Shown one piece after another: positions 15,174 to 20,317 of a stretch of DNA of 20,317 bases. The position numbers were made by a program, and so were the translations under genes. The notes beneath the pieces are model-generated. The model ran no database searches. It was given only the letters and a program-made list of their open reading frames with translations, and had not been told where the DNA came from. Position 1 is the stretch's first letter, and every line of letters begins with the position of its first letter. Location of the stretch: positions 1-20,317 of the forward strand of contig CAZZFF010000115.1 of the NCBI GenBank assembly GCA_964653485.1, given 5' to 3'. This stretch comes from CAVQND01 sp964653485. Lineage in GTDB: Bacteria > Verrucomicrobiota > Verrucomicrobiia > Limisphaerales > UBA8199.

Positions 15174-15875
15174 TTATAGCTCCCGTATCCAGATATTCCG
15201 GAACCGGACCGGGTTCCCGTGGTCCTGCAAGACCAGCGGTTGCTTGAGCGGATGGGCTTCGTACTTGGTTGGCTGGCGGGCAGTCGGGCCCTTGATCTCC
15301 ACGTGGTCCTGGACCACGACCCCGTTGTGCAGCACCGTGATCGTCGCCGCCTTGAGCAGCTTGCCGTCTGCATCGAAGCGCGGCGCGTGAAACAGAACGT
15401 CGTAGGCCTGCCACTCCCCGGGCTTGCGCGAGACGTTGACCAGCGGCGCATATTGGCTGTACACCGCGCCCGCCTGCCCGTTGAAGTAGGTCTTGTTCTG
15501 GTACGAGTCCAGCACCTGCAGCTCGTAGCGCCCCTGAAAGATCACTCCGCTGTTCCCGCGCCCCTGGCCTTCGCCCTTGACCTCGGCGGGCGTCGCCCAC
15601 TCGATATGCAGTTGGCAATCCCCGAACGGCTGCTTCGTGGCAATGCTCCCCGTCCCGTTCACCGTCGCCTCCCCGTCTTTGACCTCCCACTGCGCTTTGC
15701 CCCCGCCCTCGCGCTGCCATTGAGACAGGTCGGCGCCCCCGAAGAGCACAATCGCGTCCTCAGGAGGCGGTCCGGGGTTGATGACTCGAGGTTCTTGTTC
15801 CCCCCGGCTGACAAGGGCGAGGCCCAGCACCGGCAACACCAGCAGGGATTTCAAAAGCGCTGTTTTTTGATTCAT
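15174..15875 (-). CDS. DUF1080 domain protein (3-keto-disaccharide hydrolase family)
   Basis: This 233-residue secreted protein has a Sec signal peptide (MNQKTALLKSLLVLPVLGLALVSRG) and one DUF1080/PF06439 domain, a concanavalin-like beta sandwich. The family features are visible: IVLFGGADLSQWQ near residues 42-54, WEVKDGEATVNGTGSIATKQPFGDCQLHIEW, the RGNSGVIFQGRYELQVLDSY segment, AGAVYSQYAPLVNVSRKPGEWQAYDVLF, and HGNPVRFRNIWIREL at the end. Some members hydrolyse 3-keto-glycosides; most are uncharacterised and expanded in Planctomycetes and Verrucomicrobia. The start ATG 15873-15875 is preceded by AAAGG. It is transcribed away from the blaI-like gene, whose upstream operator lies 75 bases before this start, so shared control is possible. 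Confidence 0.9.
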   Translation of the reverse strand: MNQKTALLKSLLVLPVLGLALVSRGEQEPRVINPGPPPEDAIVLFGGADLSQWQREGGGKAQWEVKDGEATVNGTGSIATKQPFGDCQLHIEWATPAEVKGEGQGRGNSGVIFQGRYELQVLDSYQNKTYFNGQAGAVYSQYAPLVNVSRKPGEWQAYDVLFHAPRFDADGKLLKAATITVLHNGVVVQDHVEIKGPTARQPTKYEAHPLKQPLVLQDHGNPVRFRNIWIREL

Positions 15876-15950
15876 TGCCTTTCAAATAACAGAACCCCTG
15901 CCATTGGCAAGGAGAGAACATGGGGGCCTCGGCGCGCATTTCACCGTGAC

Positions 15951-15966
15951 CTTTACATTTGTAAAG
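15951..15966. promoter_or_regulatory. BlaI-type operator, upstream copy
   Basis: CTTTACATTTGTAAAG is a perfect palindrome with seven-base arms and a two-base centre. It carries the TACA-N2-TGTA core like that bound by BlaI/MecI repressors. Its centre is 31 bases, about three helical turns, from the second copy, so two repressor dimers could sit on the same face. It lies in the divergent region between the DUF1080 gene and the repressor gene. Confidence 0.85.
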
Positions 15967-15973
15967 ATTGTTG

Positions 15974-16002
15974 TTGACACCCTCTACACTTGTAGATATA
16001 AT
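15974..16002 (+). promoter_or_regulatory. Consensus sigma-70 type promoter of the blaI-like gene
   Basis: TTGACA (15974-15979), a spacer of exactly 17 bases and TATAAT (15997-16002) match the bacterial consensus at all twelve positions. The start of transcription should fall near 16009, leaving a leader of only about seven bases before the ATG, with no ribosome binding site. The spacer is filled by the second operator. Confidence 0.9.
15983..15996. promoter_or_regulatory. BlaI-type operator inside the promoter spacer
   Basis: TCTACACTTGTAGA is a perfect palindrome with six-base arms and the TACA-N2-TGTA core. It fills the spacer between the -35 and -10 elements, so a bound repressor would block RNA polymerase directly. 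The position predicts negative autoregulation of the repressor and peptidase genes. Confidence 0.88.
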
Positions 16003-16015
16003 CCGGTCATATCTT

Positions 16016-16429
16016 ATGAAAAAGCCCATCATTGAACTCACGGAAGCCGAGTGGACGATCATCAAGGCCGTCTGGGCCGCCGAACCCTGCTCCGCGCCGG
16101 ACATCCAGGAGAAACTCCGTTCCAAGACCGCGTGGACCTACTCGACCGTGCGGACGCTCATGGACCGGATGGTCGCCAAGGGGCTTCTGAGCGCCGGGAA
16201 AGTCCGGCATCTCACGCTCTTTCGATCCGCCGTCACCCGCGAGCAGGCCCAACGCAGCGAGTTGCTCTACGCCCTCAAGCACGCCTTCAACGGCGCCCTG
16301 ACCCCGATGGTCCAATGCCTCCTGGACACGGGCGAGGTCTCCGCCCGGGAGCTCGCCCAACTGGAGGCTCTCATCAAAGCGAGGAAAAAGTCGGCCTCGG
16401 CGAATCCTCGAGACACTCACCCTGACTGA
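16016..16429 (+). CDS. BlaI/MecI/CopY family transcriptional repressor
   Basis: This 137-residue protein is a winged-helix repressor of the penicillinase-repressor family, which binds TACA/TGTA operators as a dimer and is inactivated by proteolysis triggered by an M56 membrane sensor. The DNA-binding domain covers residues 1-75: ELTEAEWTIIKAVWAAEPCSAPDIQEKL, then WTYSTVRTLMDRMVAKGLL (recognition helix region) and the wing. The C-terminal helices (LLYALKHAFNGALTPMVQCLL, ELAQLEALI) would form the dimer. The start ATG 16016 gives the family N-terminus; the frame is open slightly upstream without a start that fits. It is followed after 19 bases by the M56 gene. No beta-lactamase gene is in the window, so the controlled function may differ from antibiotic resistance. 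Confidence 0.95.
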   Translation: MKKPIIELTEAEWTIIKAVWAAEPCSAPDIQEKLRSKTAWTYSTVRTLMDRMVAKGLLSAGKVRHLTLFRSAVTREQAQRSELLYALKHAFNGALTPMVQCLLDTGEVSARELAQLEALIKARKKSASANPRDTHPD

Positions 16430-16448
16430 CCGCCCGCCAAACCCAGCC

Positions 16449-18848
16449 ATGAACTCGATCGTCCTTGCCTTGAACCGATGGGCGGAGCCGGCCTTGGCTC
16501 TTGCCTGGCCGATGCTCTGGCAGTCCAGCTTGCTCATCGGACTCCTGTTCGCCCTGGATTTTGGCCTCCGCCGCCGGCTTCGCGCCTCGGTGCGGTACGC
16601 GCTCTGGCTGATGGTGCTCGTCAAACTGGCGTCGCCACCTTCGCTGGCGCTGCCCACGGGCTTGGGTTGGTGGCTGCGTCCCCCGGCGCCCGCGCCCTCC
16701 AGCCCTCGACAATTCACCACCATAGTCACTTATGGGGCGGCCCGCTCCGTGCAACCCCTGCCGTCACTCGCCCCGGATCGTGCGGCGCGCCCGCCGGCCC
16801 GATTGTCCGCAACGGCCTGGGGTCTCGCGGCCTCGGGCGCGGTCAGCCTCGGTTTACTGATGTGGATGCTGCTTCGCTGGCGGCAGGTGGCCGCCGAGGC
16901 CAGGCGCGCGGCCCCGGCCCCGGACTGGCTCGAAGAGCTATTCGCCCAGGCGCGGCGCTCGGCCGGGCTGCGGAGGACCGCGCGGCTCAGGCTGATCGAA
17001 CGGCCAATGTCACCGGCGGTCTGCGGCTTGTTTGCCCCGGTCATCCTGTTGCCTCGCGCGTTGGCCGAGCAGCTTTCGCCCGACCAACTGCGGGCGGTGC
17101 TGTTGCACGAACTGTTCCATCTCAGGCGCGGAGACCTTTGGCTTGGTTTCGCTCAATCGCTGTTCCAGACACTCTATTGGTGGCATCCGTTGCTCTGGCC
17201 GGCCAATGCCCGCATCCGCCGCGCCCGCGAGGAGGCCGTGGACGACGCCGTCATGCTCACCCTCGGGGCCAGGGCCGAGGCTTATCCGCCGACCCTCCTC
17301 CGGGTGGCCAGACTCGCTCTTTCCCGTCCGGCGATCAGCCTGGGCCTGCTGGGCATCCTGGAATCCCGCAGCTTCCTGCGCCAGCGCGTCGAGCGGTTGC
17401 TGGACTTTCGCCCGCCGCGCAGGGCCGGGCTGACTTTGGCCTCGGTTCTCTCCGTCGCGGCCTTCGCCGCGCTGGCCCTCCCATTGGGCCAGGCGCCCGC
17501 CCCGGCTCAAAAGCCCGAACCCGCCGCCGCCGAACCTGCTTCGGCCCCTGCCGTCACTCCCGCACTTCCGACCCCAGCCTCGGAAACACAGAGAACCAGC
17601 GACGAGGTTCTCGTGCAGGACGGCAAGCTCCTCTACGAAATGGGCAAGCTCGATGAGGCTGAGGCAAAGCTGAAACAGGCCCGGGATTTAGACCCACGGA
17701 ACGAGAGCGTGGGCTACTACTTGAAACTGGTCCGGGAAGCTCGCCTCAACCAGGCTCTGAAGAAAGCGGATGATACCGGCATCCTCCGGGCGACAAACAC
17801 GCCGTACGGAGTGGCGTTTTCGTTCAAGGGCCAGGAAACACAGCCGCTCTGTTTCCGCACGATCAAACTTGACCCTGACACCTTCGAAAAGGGGATGCAG
17901 GAGTTCCTGGGCCTGCCGGACGGCGCCAATCCCGCTGAAAACCTCCGTGCAATGTATCACCAGTTCTTTGCGGAGGTCGGAGTGGACCTTTCTCCCCCGA
18001 AGAGCATGTTCTACACCCACAGCAACGGCTGTTTGTTGATTTATGCTACACTTCACGATTTGGACGTCATCGAAAGGGCGGTTCAGGTCTTGAACGCCGC
18101 TCCTCGCCAACTGACAATCAAAGCCCTGTTCATCAAATTGCCGAAGGCGGAGGTGGACGCGTTTTGGGAGAAGGAAGTGGAAGCGTCTTGGGAAAAGTCC
18201 GGCCCCACCAACCAACCGCCCCCGGCCGGCAGCCCCAAAACCGCCACCCTCACTCATTCCCAGGCCGCGGCTCAACTCGACCGTTGGAAATCGAAGGGCG
18301 GCGCTAACATCCTCGGCGAATTCCGAGTCACAACCTTGAGTGGGCGGCAAGTGGAGGGCAGCGTTGTGGACACAGGGATGACGATCCCCGGAGAGGCCCA
18401 AGGTCAACCCAACCCGGACAAACTGACACCCAGCCTCACGTTGGACATTATGCCTCATTTGACGTCCGATAGCGCCCGCGTGGAAATGGACCTGGCGGCG
18501 AAAGTCGTCGAGTTCATTGGCTATGACGACCCGGGTCCTCTTGCGTCAGGAGCAGCCAGCAACGCCGCACCCGCCGGCGCCTCCTTGCCTTTGCCGCACT
18601 TCCGCGTGAGGCAGCTCGCCGCTTCGGCCGGGATTCAGGATGGCCAGACCGTCGTCCTGGGCGGCTTCCGGACCCAAGGCGCCGCTATGACAAACCGGCT
18701 ACCGAATTTCGGCGGCGACGTGCCCCTCGTCGGCCGGCTCTTCCTCGACCAGACCAACCGGACCGCCAACACCGACGTCCTCATTTTCGTCACACCGACC
18801 ATCATCGATCCCGCCGGCAACCCCATCCACCAGGAGAGAACGAGGTAG
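16449..18848 (+). CDS. M56 (BlaR1/MecR1-like) membrane peptidase fused to TPR and secretin-like regions
   Basis: This 799-residue protein has two parts. Residues 1-345 are an M56 sensor peptidase: membrane helices near 15-40, 47-66, 122-143 and 327-347, with the zinc motif HELFH (220-224) on the inner side and the third ligand probably Glu261 in RREEAVDD-type context (REEAVDDAV, 260-268). A Pro/Ala-rich linker (349-378) follows, then a TPR-like helix pair (389-430). Residues 550-799 resemble the core of secretins: LTIKALFIKLPK, EFRVTTLSGRQVEGS, SLTLDIMPHLTSD, VVEFIGYDDPG, and the end GQTVVLGGF, GDVPLVGRLF, TDVLIFVTPTII. In place of a penicillin-binding sensor domain the outer part is thus TPR plus secretin-like. 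The partner is the repressor 19 bases upstream. The signal sensed is unknown. No frameshift is seen; the composition is even across the fusion. Confidence 0.88.
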   Translation: MNSIVLALNRWAEPALALAWPMLWQSSLLIGLLFALDFGLRRRLRASVRYALWLMVLVKLASPPSLALPTGLGWWLRPPAPAPSSPRQFTTIVTYGAARSVQPLPSLAPDRAARPPARLSATAWGLAASGAVSLGLLMWMLLRWRQVAAEARRAAPAPDWLEELFAQARRSAGLRRTARLRLIERPMSPAVCGLFAPVILLPRALAEQLSPDQLRAVLLHELFHLRRGDLWLGFAQSLFQTLYWWHPLLWPANARIRRAREEAVDDAVMLTLGARAEAYPPTLLRVARLALSRPAISLGLLGILESRSFLRQRVERLLDFRPPRRAGLTLASVLSVAAFAALALPLGQAPAPAQKPEPAAAEPASAPAVTPALPTPASETQRTSDEVLVQDGKLLYEMGKLDEAEAKLKQARDLDPRNESVGYYLKLVREARLNQALKKADDTGILRATNTPYGVAFSFKGQETQPLCFRTIKLDPDTFEKGMQEFLGLPDGANPAENLRAMYHQFFAEVGVDLSPPKSMFYTHSNGCLLIYATLHDLDVIERAVQVLNAAPRQLTIKALFIKLPKAEVDAFWEKEVEASWEKSGPTNQPPPAGSPKTATLTHSQAAAQLDRWKSKGGANILGEFRVTTLSGRQVEGSVVDTGMTIPGEAQGQPNPDKLTPSLTLDIMPHLTSDSARVEMDLAAKVVEFIGYDDPGPLASGAASNAAPAGASLPLPHFRVRQLAASAGIQDGQTVVLGGFRTQGAAMTNRLPNFGGDVPLVGRLFLDQTNRTANTDVLIFVTPTIIDPAGNPIHQERTR

Positions 18849-19040
18849 CGTGAACCGGCCGCTCTTCGATTCGTGCCCGCACACACCGGAAACGCCGCCG
18901 AACTCAGGACCAATGCATCCGCCTGACCATGAGTGACATTTTACATGGACCCTGGCCATTCAAGACGCAGTTTGCGAGGCACGCGGGGAGGTCTTGCCGC
19001 AAGAAGGCAGGCTGTGAACTTAGAAATGAATTTATCTATG

Positions 19041-19054
19041 GCTGACCCCTGCTA
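19041..19054 (+). repeat. Direct repeat copy 1, GCTGACCCCTGCTA
   Basis: This 14-base word occurs again at 19145-19158 in the same direction, 104 bases on. It may be a dispersed genome repeat or the flank of a small mobile sequence. Confidence 0.6.
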
Positions 19055-19144
19055 TGGGTTGCCCGCGGGCGGTTGGAACGTAGCGGCAAAAACGGCTAAA
19101 AAAACTGGAGGTACAACGCTTTTCACTTGCACCCTGCCCTAATT

Positions 19145-19158
19145 GCTGACCCCTGCTA
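19145..19158 (+). repeat. Direct repeat copy 2, GCTGACCCCTGCTA
   Basis: This is an exact second copy of the word at 19041-19054. It is followed by a short tandem (CTGCTAC CTGCTAC, overlapping the repeat end). No inverted partner was found in the window. Confidence 0.6.
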
Positions 19159-19209
19159 CCTGCTACCACGCTACGCTCATGGATTAGGATTGGCGGCCGG
19201 TGGGGGAGG

Positions 19210-20317
19210 CTAGCCTCTTTTGACGTGTGGCCACGATTCGATAAAGGTTTGAACTGCTTGCTGCTCGTAGTTTGAGAATTTGGATATGTCGGCCTTGGAG
19301 AGGATGTCGAAAGCGTGTTGCAGGAGCGGCTGCGGCACCTTGCGTATCTCTTTTATATTCACTTCGCGCGCGCCATGCTCCCACAGGAGAACGAACTGCA
19401 TTATGAATTTAGCACAGTTTGTTGGGTCATTACCGGCTGCGGTTGTGATGAACTCCCACAGTTTGGTTTTGTTCGAGTAGTAATAGATGAGGGTGCTAAG
19501 AAGGGCACCAGGCTGCTGGAAGACAGCCGGGCCGAGGCTCATCAATTCCTTCTCGAGGCGGGCGTCGAAGGTAGCGCAAAGGTGTTTAAGGTCGAGGTTC
19601 TTCCTGCCGTAGCCGTAAGAATCACGCGCCAGGAAATGCGCGTAATTGCCAGCCAGAGCCAGGGCTGAGGTCTTGGTGAGCAGGTCGGCGGCGACGGCCG
19701 TGGCTTCGGCATCTGTGGGGAGGTGAGCAACAAGCTGGGCGTTGAGGCCCGCCAGGGCGCGGACGAGTTCGCCGGACTCGCGGGACTTGGGGTCGAGGTG
19801 GCGGTCGTGGAACTCGCGGATGGCGTCAACGATGGGGCGGATGGTTTCGGGCTTCAGATCTTCGCCAAAGATGGCCATCAGAGCAATCCAGGTTGAGATC
19901 CATTTCTCCGTGTGGGCCGCTTCCATGGCCTGTGACGTGCGGTCGTGCGCGACCTGCGGGGAGGGTGCCGCATTCAGTTCAGCGGTCAAAGCGTCTATTT
20001 GCTCCGGGCGACTTGTATCCTCACCGGACTCCAGCAGGAAGTAAGCATCAAAGAAGCGCGAATTGGAGATGCGGCGTAACCTGATCTCCAGCGCCTCAGC
20101 AGCCTCGGAGGTTTTTTCTTCTCTTGAGAAAAGAGTCCAGAAGAGGTCCTTGGCGCTCTGAGGGTCGTCTGAGGTGTCATCAATGAGTTTCTCGATCTCC
20201 GCGATATCTTTCTTGCGGCGTTCCTTGTCGCCGAGGAGGCGCATGACCCAGTCCACCTCCAGGCCACGATCGGGGCGCAGGAGCCAGGGGCGCTGGGTGA
20301 TCAACTCGTACAGAGCG
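19210..20317 (-). CDS. Unrecognised protein, C-terminal 368 residues, 5' end outside the window
   Basis: The frame is open to the right edge (reading ALYELITQRPWLL in from the edge) with no ATG near it, so the true start lies outside; a TTG at 20302-20304 is in frame but sits mid-domain. The visible part is soluble, rich in helices and has no membrane segment. Segments include DKERRKKDIAEIEKLIDD, LRRISNSRFFDAYFLLESGED, and KFIMQFVLLWEHGAREVNIKEI; the end is FIESWPHVKRG. The arginine plus FFDAYF then acidic patch recalls the C-terminal parts of KAP-type P-loop NTPases, where a similar RI-x-FDxYF stretch occurs, but the P-loop domain would be outside the window, so this is a weak guess. The gene is isolated from its neighbours by the repeat-bearing gap, and could be part of an accessory or defence region. 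Confidence 0.7.
   Translation of the reverse strand, partial: ALYELITQRPWLLRPDRGLEVDWVMRLLGDKERRKKDIAEIEKLIDDTSDDPQSAKDLFWTLFSREEKTSEAAEALEIRLRRISNSRFFDAYFLLESGEDTSRPEQIDALTAELNAAPSPQVAHDRTSQAMEAAHTEKWISTWIALMAIFGEDLKPETIRPIVDAIREFHDRHLDPKSRESGELVRALAGLNAQLVAHLPTDAEATAVAADLLTKTSALALAGNYAHFLARDSYGYGRKNLDLKHLCATFDARLEKELMSLGPAVFQQPGALLSTLIYYYSNKTKLWEFITTAAGNDPTNCAKFIMQFVLLWEHGAREVNIKEIRKVPQPLLQHAFDILSKADISKFSNYEQQAVQTFIESWPHVKRG

Larger units (their letters stand above)
18849..19209. other. Gene-free stretch of about 360 bases
   Basis: I see no convincing gene here. One frame gives a 69-residue product (18933-19142) with no ribosome binding site, domain or family likeness. The stretch holds two copies of a 14-base repeat, an AT-richer patch (19088-19110) with a run of seven A residues that reads as a T-run for minus-strand transcripts, and a short palindrome GCCCGCGGGC at 19061-19070. 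No clear terminator stem for the M56 gene was found. Confidence 0.6.

Noticed and set aside
18933..19142. 69-codon frame in the gap after the M56 gene
   Set aside because: No ribosome binding site, no recognisable domain, and it spans the direct repeat; I treat it as chance.
1..20317. Search by eye for CRISPR arrays, tRNA or rRNA genes and insertion sequences
   Set aside because: No regularly spaced repeats, no cloverleaf with the GTTC arm and no transposase-like protein were seen.

Overview
The window looks like chromosomal DNA of a GC-rich member of the Verrucomicrobiota, most likely of the Pedosphaera/Limisphaerales type. The grounds are a pseudopilin-like protein with the FTLVELLVVIAI leader and an H-X9-DG motif, a secreted Ig-like protein ending in an FYRL tail, a DUF1080 protein, a GH125 mannosidase, and a BlaI repressor paired with an M56 peptidase that carries a secretin-like tail. 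This placement is inferred from gene content; no rRNA or tRNA is visible.

Layout. 1-1736 (minus): an ABC exporter pair, with the permease cut by the window edge and the ATPase stop overlapping the permease start. 1863-5487 (minus): an APC amino-acid permease, a small secreted protein of unknown function and a Tat-exported GH125 alpha-mannosidase. 5557-6650 (minus): a pseudopilin-like gene preceded by a cobalamin riboswitch and a strong intrinsic terminator. 6740-12561 (minus): a housekeeping block of icd, dxs, xseB, xseA and a YmdB-type phosphodiesterase. The dxs-xseB-xseA-ymdB part is tightly packed and probably one operon. 12673-13908 (minus): a family 2 glycosyltransferase and an HU-type DNA-binding protein. 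14068-15159 (plus): a secreted Ig-like protein. 15174-15875 (minus): a secreted DUF1080 protein. 16016-18848 (plus): a BlaI-type repressor and an M56 peptidase fused to TPR and secretin-like regions. 18849-19209: a gene-free stretch with a 14-base direct repeat. 19210-20317 (minus): the C-terminal part of an unrecognised protein that runs off the right edge.

Two regulatory units stand out. The first is the cobalamin riboswitch with its terminator, which appears to control a pseudopilin-like gene rather than a B12 synthesis or transport gene. The second is the blaI-M56 unit: a consensus promoter (TTGACA, 17 bases, TATAAT) carries one perfect TACA-N2-TGTA palindrome in its spacer, a second one lies 31 bases upstream, and the peptidase downstream is fused to a secretin-type C-terminus. 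The housekeeping block looks ordinary apart from motif substitutions in Dxs and the YmdB-like enzyme.
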